A stretch of DNA of 64,000 nucleotides from Plumapathes pennacea (taxonomy: Eukaryota > Cnidaria > Anthozoa > Antipatharia > Myriopathidae), in contig OZ038462.1 of assembly GCA_964036295.1 (NCBI GenBank), positions 35,298,355 through 35,362,354 of the forward strand. Direction: 5' to 3'. Of this stretch, positions 46,004 through 57,631 are shown one piece after another. The position numbers and the translations under genes are program-made. The first letter of the stretch is position 1. Each line of letters opens with the position of its first letter. Below the pieces are notes generated by a model that was given only the letters and a program-made list of their open reading frames with translations, did no database searches and was not told the origin of the DNA.

Positions 46004-46380
46004 GTGGAAAACTTAACTGAAAAACTTGAAACACAACAGTCTCGCGAAGCTCGTCTTCAAATGAGAAGGGAACAGGCACGAGCAAGGCGAAATCGTGAAA
46101 CGAGCGAACAACGCCAAATTCGTCTCGAGAAAAGGCGACAATCCTGTTATGATCGACAGCATCATAAAAAGAATCGTGCCGAAGAAACGACTCCGCAGAG
46201 GAAACAGCGCATGAATGCCGATCGAAAGCGACATTAACAGAAGCGGAAAACGCAGACAACTCCGCAAAGAGAATCCAATCGCCAGCGAGTAGCTTCTCGA
46301 CGTGGCAATGAATCGTCTGAACGGAGTACCCGCAGGCTTCAAGCTCAAAATGAAGCCAACACTCGACGGGTGTTTACAAA
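46004..46380 (+). pseudogene. Decayed STPR-repeat coding fragment
   Basis: LQMRREQARARRNRETSEQ and QIRLEKRRQ resemble the STPR ORF at 14775-15347. The frame opens without an ATG, ends at 46237, and similar sequence (ESNRQRVASRRGNESSERST) continues in another frame, so a frameshift has occurred. Confidence 0.6.
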
Positions 46381-46382
46381 AC

Positions 46383-46490
46383 GAAGACCTAAGACCTAAG
46401 ACCCTGAAAACCTAAGACCTAAGACCATCTTCGTTTTGTAGAAATGTACTGCTTAATCTACAAAACAAAGACCCCCATTAAAACGGTGTA
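46383..46490. repeat. Hairpin of TACAAAACGAAGACC and its complement
   Basis: Inverted copies of ACAAAACGAAGACCTAAGAC surround CTGAAAACC, then CTACAAAACAAAGACCCCC again. A similar hairpin is at 48085-48140, suggesting ends of a mobile element of about 1.7 kb. Confidence 0.55.
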
Positions 46491-46524
46491 AAATATTGAA
46501 ATAAAGACACGATCAAACTCGTGA

Positions 46525-46798
46525 TTTACCGCGACACCGGGGAGGGGCAAGGCTTCATTTGTATTAACCTTTGTGTATCGCATGAAGAACTATGACAATT
46601 AGGCTTTGAAAACATCTCGGAAACAGCAACATCTCAAAACGTCAACAAAAACATTTCTCGGCTAGGTGAAAAGCCGGCATCGCTCCTATTGGCCTGCGCG
46701 AGACAATGGTTGTGACAATAATCCTCCCCTGGAGCCCGGGGTTCGTTTCAAAATCCGACTACAAATGTAGCCTTGCCCCTCCCCGGTGTCGCGGTAAA
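46525..46798. mobile_element. MITE, 274 bp
   Basis: TTTACCGCGACACCGGGGAG...AAGGCT at the left and its reverse complement AGCCTTGCCCC...GTCGCGGTAAA at the right, about 36 bases with one mismatch. No coding capacity. Confidence 0.85.
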
Positions 46799-46799
46799 T

Positions 46800-48420
46800 T
46801 GAATTAGCATGCGAAAGAGGCAGCGAATCAGAGCTCGACATGAAATTCAAACGCCATTTCCGTGGACCAAGAGTCGGGGCCTCACGGCTTGTCAGAAACC
46901 ATTTTGACGGCCGATTTCGGCAATTTCTTCGGACTCAACTGGCGTTTTCGAAATGTTTTTGCGACAGTCTTATGGGAAAAGGATTCAACTCGACATATGT
47001 CTGGGTTTTGTGGCCATACGGAGGTTGAAAGGCCGCATTTGAGAGACTTTTCTGGAGCCATTCTGGATGCCAGATCGACCGAGTTGCCAGCCTTGAAATT
47101 CTTTCTGTTAGAGAGGAAAAATTCAGCGAGACACGCTGAAATCGCTACAGCAGCAAGAAAACCACCACAACAACAAGGTTAGCAAGTCTAAGCTTTATTC
47201 TCGCAATATTTTTCGAGTTATCGATCGACTAAAATATCCCATACATTTGCTTATAAAACCCGACCGTGACGTCACACAGTCAATCAGCTTGGGCCGCCTG
47301 TGATTTATCTAAACAAAACTTGAGTGAAATGGTTCTAAACTTCAGATTGATATTCTAAAATCACAGATAAATCTCGTTAAAGCAAATCTATTAAGTCTGC
47401 AGACAAAATAAGAGCAAAATTAGCAATCGGACTTGAAATAATTTTGCGAAGTACATCGCCACGTGGTGGTAAACCAAGTCAGTTTCACGAAGAAATTGAT
47501 CGATAATTCTTTCCTACGGATTTGTTTCGCGGTTACTATCAAGACGAATAATTCCACAAATCAATCTCCGGCAAACACAACGAAGAAACATACTGCCTCG
47601 GACAGATCAGAAGCTTACAAGAATCCGAGCTTGTACGTCCGCCATTGCAAGTTCAAACAACATGACATTCTCTCCTTTCGTCTTCATCGGCCGAAGGCTC
47701 TTTCAGATTGTAAATCTGTCAAAATCTGTTCATAAGACGCCAGTTATTGTTGAGGAGATAAACTTCTACGTTTAGCAGCATTAAAGTCGCATTTTTTGTC
47801 CGTGAAAGTACAAAAACAAATGGCGTACGCGTGGATGGCGCCGCGACGAAAGTCATGAAATTTCATCGTCTTCTGATCTCTTTGTTTAGCTGTCAAAGTA
47901 TGCGCAAAACACGGATTCTGATTGGTTAATTCATACAATAACAGTTTGTAACAATAGATTTGGCAAAAATTGACCACACGTTTCGGTTTCGGCCGCGTAG
48001 GAACAAATGCCTGTTTTCGGCCGGCGTAGTCACTCGATTAGCACACAACTAAGTCAACTTTGGGGGGAGGGGGAGGTGTTTTTAGTGGGGTCTTCGTTTT
48101 GTAGATTTCATAGTGCATTTCTACAAAACGAAGACCCCCTCTGAAAATGTGTCAAATGCTTAAATAGATACTTTAATGAACCCGTGTAATTTTTTCGTTC
48201 GTACTTTCTCAACATACAGGGAGGGGGAGGGGTAGTGAGGGTGAGGGGGAGGGATAAATGCCGATGTCAGGTGCCTACTTCCCGTGACATAAAGAAGTTT
48301 AGTTGTGGCCACATGTTGTTCGATTGGCCAAGAATGTTTCTAAACTTAGAACACCAATCAGGGAAAATCTCTGGCTAAAGGTTAAAAGCTGTTATTTTCA
48401 GCGATTCAGCCGTGTTGTAA
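46800..48420. other. No gene recognised; hairpin at 48085-48140
   Basis: Holds a 106-codon plus-strand ORF (46862-47182), 62- and 90-codon ORFs and minus-strand ORFs, none resembling a known family. The hairpin GGGGTCTTCGTTTTGTAGA...TCTACAAAACGAAGACCCC is at its right side. Confidence 0.35.
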
Positions 48421-48422
48421 TG

Positions 48423-48710
48423 ATGAGCGCGTTTGGATCCCTCATACAGAAATCGTACAAGGAAATTTTGAGTTGTGTTCAGCCTTCAAAAATTCTACCG
48501 CACTTATTTCAAGAGGAGGTCTTCAGCCTGGATGACATGGACGAAGTCAACGCAGAGTCCACCAGAAAGAAACAAGTGGTGAAACTATTGGAACTGCTGT
48601 TGCGGACGAAGAACGAGAGAGCGCTGCCTGTTTTTATGGAAGCTCTACAGGACTCGTATCCTCACCTGGCTCAGCAGATGCGATGCAATGCATCTAGATC
48701 AAGTGAGTAG
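48423..48710 (+). CDS. CARD-domain first exon (duplication unit 2)
   Basis: MSAFGSLIQKSYKEILS, with EEVFSLDDMDEVNAES and LLRTKNERALPVFMEAL: the same CARD exon as at 26370 and 60054. The exon ends at donor AA|GTGAGT (48703) after 280 bases, phase 1; unspliced, the frame stops at 48710. The ATG at 48420 is directly upstream and in frame. Substitutions are mostly conservative and there are no indels, consistent with a maintained or recent copy. Downstream coding exons were not identified before the NAT gene, which is on the other strand. Confidence 0.8.
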   Translation: MSAFGSLIQKSYKEILSCVQPSKILPHLFQEEVFSLDDMDEVNAESTRKKQVVKLLELLLRTKNERALPVFMEALQDSYPHLAQQMRCNASRSSE

Positions 48711-50540
48711 TGTCTGTACTGACTGTAATTACTGCCGTACCGAAACGTACGACTTTGTGTTGCCGCGCTATTCAGTTTTGCGGGGGGAAAAATTCCCATG
48801 ATTAAATAGAATACTCGGGATGAACAAAATTCCAAATGTGAGAGTGTATTTTTGCAAAGTTACAAGCGCAAACTGCGTAGAACTTTGGTAAATGCATGGG
48901 GTTTCTCGTTCGTGGCTTCACAAATGAAGTGAAAATTCACATTGTCGTCACGTCACATTCTGTGTGTAGCATACAGTGCCGCCTGTGCGAAACACCATCT
49001 CCACTCGCGAGTACCCGTTACGAGTATTTTTGTCACTCACGAGTATGGTAGCATACAACATACTGTGTGGCATGAAATTTTAGCGGGAGTTTATTTCGCG
49101 AATTTTGCTGATTTTCCGACGATTCGCGAAAATTAAATCCCGTGAAAATATACTCCCGCAAAAAAAAAAAAAAATCACGAAAATTTACTCCACATATTTA
49201 TTAAATCCATTCAAAGGCAAAATGATGACAGTCACCATGCGAACGTCGCTCTGGTAAAACTGCTTAATAACATATTAATTTGTTCCACCCACGCCACAAA
49301 ATATAGTGATTCTAATTGTTTGACTTGATAAAGCTGAAAGCAACAAACACAAATCCTTAGTTTATTTAACACATGGCAATCGGAGAAATTACATGTTATC
49401 AGAAAAGCCGCACGCCTAAAAGAACCTAACACAAATGTTTGCTAGGAGTTGAACGTCTGCAAACTAATCCAAAACAAGGATCGCCTTCTGCTTCTAATCA
49501 CACCATCAGGAATAGCACGACTTCGATGTCGAATTATTTCCGGGTACTACTAAGGGACTACAACCATAAAATGTAGTGCATAGCTAACACTGGATACAAG
49601 GGAGATGCGATTAACGCATGCCCCTGCTCAAAACTTCAGATTATAAACGCGCAAACTTCTGCTTACCGACATTCATCATCAGGACCATTTTCTTCAAATA
49701 AAATGCAGAACACATCCGGCAAGGACGTCCATAAGGACGCATGAGAAAACTGCAACCGTGTACATACAATGAGTTGATCAACGGAGACACTAGCGAAAAC
49801 GATGTCTCTAACCCCCATGTTCGATGCGCATCAATCGCGTGATTAACACTTCTGTCGAAGTGAAATTTGCATTAGCACGATCTGATTCATGGTTGACAGC
49901 TGTCAGTCAGAAATCAATGGTCCAGTTCAGTCACCTGATGTCACGCCCCTGATTAAGTTTTGACAGCTTTATAGTAACGGTTCACACTCAGCCACATTGT
50001 CTTTAACACAACAATATCGTAGCTGGTTTTCTTCCTTTCCTCGTAATTTCTCAGCAACAAGCCAAAGAAGGAACTTTTGACATCAGAGCTTCTGAAGGAA
50101 ACAATAATGCATTCATGGTATTCTATTTCTGTAGATAACCAAGGATGTAATGGTGGAGGGATGAACCATGCTGACACCCTGCAGATGGACGGCCTGCCTT
50201 CCTCCAACTCTTCCATGGAATGGGATTAAACTTTTCTCCCAAAGCTGGAGTGTGCGCCGGGGAAGACTCTGTTCTGCCCTTTGTTTGTTTTGTATGCAGA
50301 ACTGAGAAAAATTATGTGATGTCCAAACATAAAAAGTTTTAGTGCGTCCCATTGTTTGTAACAATAAACATTCAAATGAGTTCGTGATTTATTCCTTCCA
50401 GAATTCAGTAGGGTTACAATGCCATCAACCAGGCTTCTTTGAAGATTACACTCCCCCTCGCTTTTGCTCTGTCTCTTCGCTGCCCTTTGAGTCTCTCGTA
50501 CCAGTTGCAGAACTCTCTCAGTCTACAATTACAGTGTCAA
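48711..50540. repeat. Duplication unit 2, downstream noncoding part
   Basis: Aligns to 26658-29420 without the 671-bp MITE (junction CTGATTAAGTTT near 49950) and to 60334-64000. No independently supported coding region. Confidence 0.75.
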
Positions 50541-50630
50541 TGTACTTCAAGACGGAAAAAAAGAAAAAAAAAATCCGATTTCACCCGTATTTTACGGGGG
50601 TTCCGCTAGACCAAAGCAGGTTTCGGACAG

Positions 50631-51485
50631 TTACTCCATTTTAATTCCAAAACGTTCTTCAAGAGCTCGTAGAACTTCTTCTTCTCCATCAAGCTCCAGT
50701 GTTTCCTTCCTGACAGTGTTGTTTCCCAGGTACGTCGATGTTAAGAGCTTTTCCTTTGACAAAGTGATACGCCCCCAGGGTCGAGCAACCGTGCAAATTC
50801 TATGATGAGTAAACGGCGATTTAGGATTTTCTTGATGGTAGACACACATGTCATGAAACTCTTCAATAGATCTGGGAGTCAAATCGAAAACGTATCGTTT
50901 TTCCCAGTCTGGATCTTGTTCACCTTGGCAACCATCCCTAAATTTACTGACTTTCCCCGTGGAGTTGGACAGGACGGTTTTGGATTTCTCTTCGTAAAAA
51001 TACTTCTCTCCTTCGCTTCTGATGCGGTATATCCCTGTTTCGCGCTCTTGCTCTTCGTCCTCGATAAAACGCAGCGGTGTAATGAAGGAATCTCCAAATC
51101 CGACATTAGTCAACCATTTCTCTTCGCCAAGACTTACTATCAAGACTAGGTGCTCTAACTCCGGACCTATCACACCAGTCTTGGGGCTAAAAACTCGCGC
51201 AGCGTGCATGGTGTACGAGAAACCCAGAAAGCTGAGCAAAACCGAAAACAAAGTGTTCAATTCAAAGCAAAATCCTCCCCGATGTCGAATCACCACTTTG
51301 TCGAATAGCCATTTCCAGTTGAGGTGTATCCGCTCATTTTCATAAACACTGAGGTTTTCAAATGGTACAGACTGAATGTGGCTTCGGTGAAGCCCAAGTA
51401 GAGTTTCCAGAGTTGCAGTTCGTTGGCCGTTGTACCCAATTCGATCCAAGTAGTGGTCTATATTTTCGTCGTTGGCGTCCGCCAT
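50631..51485 (-). CDS. Arylamine N-acetyltransferase
   Basis: Single-exon 284-residue enzyme starting MADANDENIDHYLDRIGY, the usual NAT length. NATs transfer acetyl from acetyl-CoA to arylamines and hydrazines in the cytosol through a Cys-His-Asp triad. RHRGGFCFELN (Cys about 73), LEHLVLIVS (His about 112) and TNVGFGDSF (Asp about 129) supply it. The N-terminal HRSHIQSVPFENLSVY and the C-terminal half containing RICTVARPWGRITLS are also typical. No introns, stops or frameshifts are seen. It lies just beyond the 3' end of duplication unit 2. A fragment of a second NAT is at 54117-54215. Confidence 0.95.
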   Translation of the reverse strand: MADANDENIDHYLDRIGYNGQRTATLETLLGLHRSHIQSVPFENLSVYENERIHLNWKWLFDKVVIRHRGGFCFELNTLFSVLLSFLGFSYTMHAARVFSPKTGVIGPELEHLVLIVSLGEEKWLTNVGFGDSFITPLRFIEDEEQERETGIYRIRSEGEKYFYEEKSKTVLSNSTGKVSKFRDGCQGEQDPDWEKRYVFDLTPRSIEEFHDMCVYHQENPKSPFTHHRICTVARPWGRITLSKEKLLTSTYLGNNTVRKETLELDGEEEVLRALEERFGIKME

Positions 51486-53035
51486 GTTAAATCATCAGCC
51501 AGGTGACCTGGTGATGAGTGACGTCATTCTATTCGTGTGACTTACAGAGAGCAAGGTGAATACGCCGCCTATATTCTTTAACGCTGTCGCTCCTGAGGAG
51601 CCTAGCGTGAAGTGTTTCTTGTGAACTATGACTGGTTGATTTCCATAAAATTCATAACAAAGGTTTCGCACAATACCTCTCAAACAGAGGCAACAGGCAT
51701 CTCGGGGGTGGGGTGAGGGGACTCCCTTTAAGTGGACCATGCTATGAGGTTCCGCCCCGAAAGTGTTTGCCTTTTTTAGGCTGGAGGTATATGAAAGGAG
51801 CCGTAGCTTTATCAGGATGGAGGGAAATAAAAAGTAAGGATTTTCATCCCTTTCGTTATGCAGAAAGATTTTGGCAGGACTTTCGTAGGGTCGTAACGAT
51901 TTTTACTCCAAAAACATTGCATTAGTCGCATTAAAAGGTTTATGAAAGGGGTACTGTTTTTTGTGGTGAAAGGTATGTGAAAGGGGTACCTTTTCTTTCG
52001 AAAATGGTATATGAAAGGATAAGGGTTAGGACATAACAGCTAGATCTTCTAAGTTGATGTCTATTCCGTTTGGGTATTGTATCATTGGCCCATCCGTTTG
52101 TATCACTTCTACTCAAAGGAGGCGAGCAATGGTAATTGGTTCCATTTTGCCTCCCCGTATAAAACTTTACTAAGTAACCCCTCCCCGGGATTGGTCACAG
52201 CATGGAGTGACTTGGCATTTCGTAGTTTGACTTGCGATCCTCACTACAGTCTGTTTTCGCTTGTTGAGTGCTTTGGCAAATTTGTAATCTGAGCTCAGGG
52301 AGTGAAAGGGTCACACTGAGATGAAGCGGAATCAATTGCGTATCTGTGTTAGGAACGCGTGCTCTTGAACACGAGATCGATCAAATAATCTTTATGTAGG
52401 GTTTGGACGAGAGAGTCACAGTCCACTGTCAGTTGAAGTTGGCTAACTACACAAATCATCTCAGCAGTCAGATAGCTTAATGATTTTAGGTTTTCTAGTC
52501 CGTCAGTTTAAATAATTCACATTTTATACCCGTCAGCTCCGTTTCACACTTGCTGTTTCAGTTTCCCATTTCTCGGACAAACCGCGTAGTTCCCGCACAA
52601 AAGTGTGTTTATACATAACAGCTAGATTTTCTAAGTTGATGTCTATTCCGTTTGGGTATTGTGTCAGTGGCTGTGTTGCTTTTTCCTCACAGTAGAAAGC
52701 ATACTTGAACGATAGCAAAGACGAATAATTGAGCGTTGATAACGAACTAACGTAATTTACGGATTGTCAAACTCCAGCTGCGAAGGCCTGGCCGTTGGTT
52801 GGCTGCTTCAAACAATGGTTTGCTCCCTTGCGGGGTTGGCCTCGGCGTATGTGACGTGTGCCAAGTGACCTCTGCCAATCAATCAATCAATAATGATATT
52901 GATAATAATAATTTCATTTAGATACTAATAATCAAACCTAATTTGCAGATAAAATAAAACAATAAAAGATTCCCCCTTATTCTTTTCTTTACTAAATTTG
53001 ATACTGGTAAGTAGTGCCCTTACAGTAGTGTCTCT
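51486..53035. repeat. Noncoding with dispersed repeats
   Basis: 51770-52030 has repeated GGTATATGAAAGG motifs. 52034-52095 and 52615-52676 are near-identical direct repeats (CTAAGTTGATGTCTATTCCG core). No gene recognised. Confidence 0.5.
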
Positions 53036-53255
53036 TATTCGACGTTCAAGATTCCCGATTTAATGCCCATCAGAAGGAAGCCATTCGCAAAATTGTTACA
53101 GAGAAGGGAGATGCATTTGTTAACTTGCCAACTGGCTTCGGGAAATCTTTGATATATCAAGCTCGCCGCTGGTGTTCGACCAGCAGCATGTGGCTTGTGA
53201 CTTCTGGTCACATCGTTGTTGTTGTGTCGCCACTGATAAGCCCGATAAGCGAAAG
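53036..53255 (+). pseudogene. RecQ-like helicase fragment
   Basis: FDVQDSRFNAHQKEAIRKIV then NLPTGFGKSLIYQ (Walker A), then a frameshift (one base lost after CAAGCTC), and finally HIVVVVSPL in frame with the start. It corresponds to the Q-motif to motif Ia part of a RecQ-type helicase. Flanks on both sides lack further helicase homology. Confidence 0.65.
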
Positions 53256-54116
53256 GGTAAAATGTACTTAGAAAAAACACATTAGGAACGCATAACGATT
53301 CAAACTGCAGCGATTTTGATGCTTTCGGCGCTGGATTTTATATCGTCACGGCTTTGTCTGCAGTCAAGCGTTTTGCTCTAGGCCGCTGTCTTGAGTTGAA
53401 TGCTTCTTTAATTTCCTTCCTTGCTTATCTGAGCTTTTTAACAGCCTTCTGGAACTTTTGCAAGCGTTTGCAGCAAACATCTCAAACAAACAACTCTGCG
53501 CAATTCTTAGCGTTGCAGTTGACACTTACATTGAGTGACGATCAGATGATTTCCGGTAAATTCAGGGACGATTTACCGAACACAAAAATCTTATTCTTGC
53601 TCACAGCCTGCAACGAACACGTAAAACAATTTGATCCAATTTACTTCGGAGTTTCGCCGTCAGCCACTTATTCAGTCACTCGCTGCTCCGCGCGAACGAT
53701 ATGTCATTGTTAAATTGATGCTACGTGATTGGTTGGTTCAGTGAATCGGAAACACAAAGGGAAAGGAATGTAGTTCGGTGTTCAGCAGCCGTTTGTGGGG
53801 GAAGGGCAAAAGCTGTTGCGACCACAAAAACGGCTGCGAGCAGACTACTTGTCCGCTGCATCGACAGTCTTGGTTTTGTGACAAATAACCGGCGCTTGTA
53901 GCCAGAGACAGAGAAGAAATCGCAATCGGATCGAGCATGGCATGTCGACAAGACTTGGGAGAAAGGGATTTCCAAAGAGATTTGGCGCTCGGACCAATTT
54001 CGAAAGACTTACGGCCGTCTGAGTGCGGGGCATTAAATGCGATGGCAGCCATCCTTATCCCTCTTTCTTTAGGGGGGGGGGGGGGGGGATTTAGCGAAGC
54101 AAAATTGAAGCAAAGC
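53256..54116. other. No gene recognised
   Basis: Contains a 119-codon plus-strand ORF (53354-53713) with no known resemblance, and a run of about 17 G bases at 54072-54088. Confidence 0.35.
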
Positions 54117-54215
54117 TGTTTCGCGCTCTTGCTCTTCGTCCTCGACAAAACGCAACGGTCAGTAATGAAGGAATCTCCAAATCCGATATCAGTCAACCAT
54201 TTATCTGCGCCAAGA
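54117..54215 (-). pseudogene. Fragment of a second NAT gene
   Basis: Matches 51038-51140 of the intact NAT (KWLTDIGFGDSFIT, containing the catalytic Asp region) but joins directly to a BEL/Pao gag fragment upstream. Only about 100 bases of NAT homology are visible. Confidence 0.8.
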
Positions 54216-54730
54216 CTCATCCCTCCTGCAAGGATCTTCTTGGCACGTTCGTACCCTGCGGCGGTGAAAGGCAGTCTGTCTATGTTTGATCGGATTTTAG
54301 GATCAACTAGCTCCTTCAGATAAGAAAACTTCATGACATCCTAATAATAAGTTCTCAGCTTCCTCGCCCCACGTTCTGACTTCATCTTCAGATTCTCCTT
54401 TAGCGAACTTCTGTTCTTCGATTTGTTCCTTGAGGTTGTTCACAGCCTTGATCGTAACTGTGATAGATGATTTCTCAGTGTCGTTCCGCGACTTCTTCAT
54501 CCTCCTTCTCGATGATATTGTTAGTCTTTTTGAGGGTAAAGCTGAGCGCTCGCAGCTTTCCCTTCATCACTTCGTCTTGGTCCATGTTCTTGATCGAACA
54601 GCGTCACTTGGACTTTTTCGGGTCCTTTGCTCTTGTACGAGCTTAAGCACTGTTGGGTTCCCCGTCGGAGGTGCCACGTGTCGTGAATTCGCCTCCCCAA
54701 GTATCCACGACAAAATCGCAAGGCTGTCTT
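54216..54730 (-). pseudogene. Decayed BEL/Pao gag
   Basis: KFSYLKELVDPKIRSNIDRL with FTAAGYERAKKIL is the DUF1759-type gag segment of BEL/Pao elements. Upstream minus-strand frames (54303-54500 and 54521-54721) give a charged N-terminal region broken by frameshifts. It is unrelated in sequence detail to the young element at 36.8-43.0 kb. Confidence 0.65.
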
Positions 54731-54987
54731 TTCACAGTTTTAATGAAGCTTCGCACTCTCTCGCAGATTCACTCCTGAACACTAACTTCTTCAGTTGCAT
54801 ACACAATGCTAAGTTCAATCATATCACTTACCAAAAATTAATCCCTCTCAACCTGTCACTTGCTAAACTCACTTATCTTTCCGCTCGCTGGCAACGTGCT
54901 CTTATCTTACTAATCCACTCTTCTCACGATATACATTTGCGTAATCTCTATGGAACGCCAACACTGTCTTATGTTACTTTACTCTAT

Positions 54988-55205
54988 TATGTGTGATACT
55001 TATCTCATTATATGTGGTACATAAATCATTATCTGTGGTACATAAAACATTATATGTGGTGCCTTCTTCATTATATGCGGTGCATACTTCATTATACGTG
55101 GTGCCTTCTTTATTATATGCGGTGCATACTTCGTTATATGCGGTACCTACTTCATTATATGAGGTGCCTATTTCATTATATGCGGTGCTTTCTTCATTAT
55201 GACGA
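54988..55205. repeat. Minisatellite, 21-24-bp units
   Basis: About nine units of TTCATTATATGCGGTGCATAC type. It is open in several frames on both strands, so the ORFs across it are probably meaningless. Confidence 0.93.
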
Positions 55206-55301
55206 GGTGCTGAATCCTCAGGGACCTGGGTAAGAGCTGAATATGTCCCAGAATGCAATGTGCGCACACTTTCTCCCGCCAATTTGTCAGGAATTTTTAG
55301 T

Positions 55302-55628
55302 ATGACACAAACTATGCATGCAGTCTTGAAAAAAATCAACCTTGTAGGTCTGATTGAGAATTTTGAAAGGGAAAAAATAACGCTAGACCTTATTAGCAAG
55401 TTGTCGGCACACGATCTGGAAACCTTGGGTCTGAACTCTCGAAGTGATATGATGGCTCTTCGAGTGGAATGCATAAAGTTTGGAGAACACGCACCGATAA
55501 AAGTTCAAGACACATGTGGTGCCCCCGCATTCTTCATTCCAAAGTGTGTTCTCGTGAATTTACTCGAAGAGGGTTTACAATCAAGGAGATGTCCGCAGTA
55601 CAACTGCAGATTATCCAGTGGGGATTGA
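55302..55628 (+). CDS. SAM-domain protein fragment
   Basis: From ATG 55302 (after a possible acceptor TTTTTAG): KKINLVGLIENFEREKITLD, LISKLSAHDLETLGLNSRSD, ALRVECIKFG. This is a five-helix sterile alpha motif of about 60 residues, a protein or RNA interaction module. It is followed by APAFFIPKCVLVNLLEEGLQ, a segment that in cnidarian proteins often precedes a helix-turn-helix of transposon-related proteins (recollection, not checked). The frame ends at 55628, probably by truncation or because an intron intervenes. Confidence 0.6.
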   Translation: MTQTMHAVLKKINLVGLIENFEREKITLDLISKLSAHDLETLGLNSRSDMMALRVECIKFGEHAPIKVQDTCGAPAFFIPKCVLVNLLEEGLQSRRCPQYNCRLSSGD

Positions 55629-55842
55629 GCTTGAGAGTGCCGCTGTAGAAATGTATGGTGTGCAGGGAGTCTTGGATCAAGATGATGATGATGGCGACAA
55701 CCGACCATCAGATATCCTCAGTGAGCAGTGTTTGCAATATTTAAATCACCACATTACACCAGGTTGGAATTCTACAAATTATGGAATAGATGTTTATTTG
55801 CAAGTCCTAAGCTGCATGAACAGTTTTAGCCAGAACACTTGA
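55611..55842 (+). CDS. Unidentified exon-like ORF following the SAM segment
   Basis: After a possible acceptor (ACTGCAG) the frame reads IELESAAVEMYGVQG, an acidic DQDDDDGDN stretch, then ITPGWNSTNYGIDVYLQVLS to a stop at 55842. It may be a further exon of the SAM gene in a different frame. No family recognised. Confidence 0.25.
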
Positions 55843-55902
55843 CTTATTTCTTGAGAAAATGACGTAAATACATCTTTGTTTACACGGCAATTAATAAAAT
55901 GT

Positions 55903-56015
55903 TTATGTATATTTTCAGCTTTTATGGACTAAAACCTGAACCCTGCCAGCCCAGTACAGTAAATGTGTGACTTGTATGAGGGTTTATTTAAACTTATGCT
56001 GAATATATTCCACCG
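55903..56015. repeat. Copy of DRAM-gene 3' flank
   Basis: Resembles 8611-8723: TATGGACTAAAA, CAGTACAGTAAATGTGTGAC and TTGTATGAGGG are in the same order in both. Confidence 0.75.
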
Positions 56016-56020
56016 AAAAA

Positions 56021-56276
56021 ATGGATGGCAAATTTTCGCATGTGCAGACAATCCTTTGAATGTTTATGTGCGAAACTCTCACCATACATCGAAAAGCACG
56101 ACACCAATTTTAGGAAAGCCATACCCGTACGGTTGCGCACTGTGATAACATTGTACCGGTCGGAAGACACAGCACCATTTCGCACAATTGCTAATCTTTT
56201 TGGTGTCGAAAAATTAACAGTTTGCATTATCGTAAACAATGTATGTCTATACACTGTTCGTGTTCTACTTCCTTGA
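56021..56276 (+). pseudogene. PIF/Harbinger transposase fragment (HARBI1-like N-terminal part)
   Basis: ANFRMCRQSFECLCAKLSPY then RKAIPVRLRTVITLYR, FRTIANLFGVEKLTVC and IIVNNVC: the helix-turn-helix region that precedes the DDE domain of Harbinger transposases. The frame stops soon after, and no catalytic domain is present. Confidence 0.7.
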
Positions 56277-56482
56277 TTTATTCGACTTCAAATTGCCATC
56301 AAGATATCGAGGAGGAAGTTGATGGCTTTCGGAGATGGGTACTTATTATGGAATATTTTCTTGCGTCAAAAAATGGCATGCTTTAGCTTGCCGTCAAACT
56401 ATTTTTGTTTTTTTCTTTTTTTTGACAAATACATGCTACAATAATCATTGCTATTACAATTAACAACTTTATATATTACAAA

Positions 56483-57630
56483 CAGCAGCTTCTTATGCCA
56501 TAAGATAAAGAAAAACCGTCACACATAACACACACACTACACCACAGTAGGCCCATATATACAAGAAATAAATAGCTAAATATTTAAATAATCTACAAAG
56601 GTTTTGCAAGAATTGCATCCCATTTTTTCATGAAAATTGTGAAACTCCCATTTTGTTTTGCTATATATATATCTCGTTTTTATTAACTTAATTTTAACTT
56701 TGTTCAGAAATATAGAGATATCAGGATAGATACAAGCCTTTCTACATTCCCAAATGCACAGTTTCCCGAGAATTATAAGATAATTTAGTATATCAGTCCT
56801 ATTTGGAAGCCCAAGTATAATTTCCTTTAAACTTATACTTATATTTTCTTCAACGAGATCACACCCCCAAGAGGTAAATCTTTTCCAAAAAATTTGCGCA
56901 TGGGAGCATTCAAAAAAGAGGTGGTATATAACTCTTCTTTTGAAGAGTTACAGAAAGTGCATTTATCATTTAGTGACAAACCTATTTTAAAAAGTTTTGC
57001 ATTTTTGTACCAAATATAAGTTTCACTTGCAACAGTTTGTGGAAGTGAGTATATTTGCTCCAAAGAATTTGAAATATCAAAATCTGAAGTTAACTTCTTG
57101 GACATGTTCGGCAGATTTGCCTTAGATGTTATTAATAGTTTACACTTAGCCGTATAAGTATCAAATTGTATATTATTATGTTTAAAATTTATAGGGCCAA
57201 TATCAGGGGTCGATACACAAGACCTAAGTTCTTTCGGAACTGCATGATAATCTCAAACCTGTCCATGTCAAAAAAAATCCGTTTTTAGACCTTTTCGTTT
57301 ATAAAAATCATGCGACTGCTTATTGTCAAAATCAAATAACAAATCATATACGTATACAACCCCGTTTTCATAGGTTTGATAAAAAAACTGATCTGTTGTC
57401 TATTCTAATGTCCTTATTGTTCCATATAATTTTTTGTGCATAATTGATATCGGAAAATGTGTTTCTAAACTCCTCCCACCAGAGAAGTAACTCTGAATAG
57501 AAACCGTTGAGTGGAGTAAGATCTTTGAATTCATAATTGCATTTTAATATAGAAAGGCTCCTCCGTGCCGTTTCAAATAATGATTAAAATACAACTTCCA
57601 GGGTCCTTCTCTTGAACAGTCTAAAATGCT
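56483..57630 (-). pseudogene. LINE 3' part, copy a
   Basis: The minus strand carries pieces INYAQKIIWNNKDIRIDNRS and GVVYVYDLLFD, then LSLNDKCTFCNSSKEELY with FFGKDL. This is the end of a non-LTR reverse transcriptase and its zf-RVT-like CX2C motif. Frameshifts and stops interrupt it. Relative to copy b it lacks the SFQYRVLNYIL segment. Confidence 0.7.
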
Positions 57631-57631
57631 C

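Noticed and set aside
54993..55474. Tyrosine-rich repeat proteins on both strands
   Set aside because: They are frame readings of the 21-24-base minisatellite.
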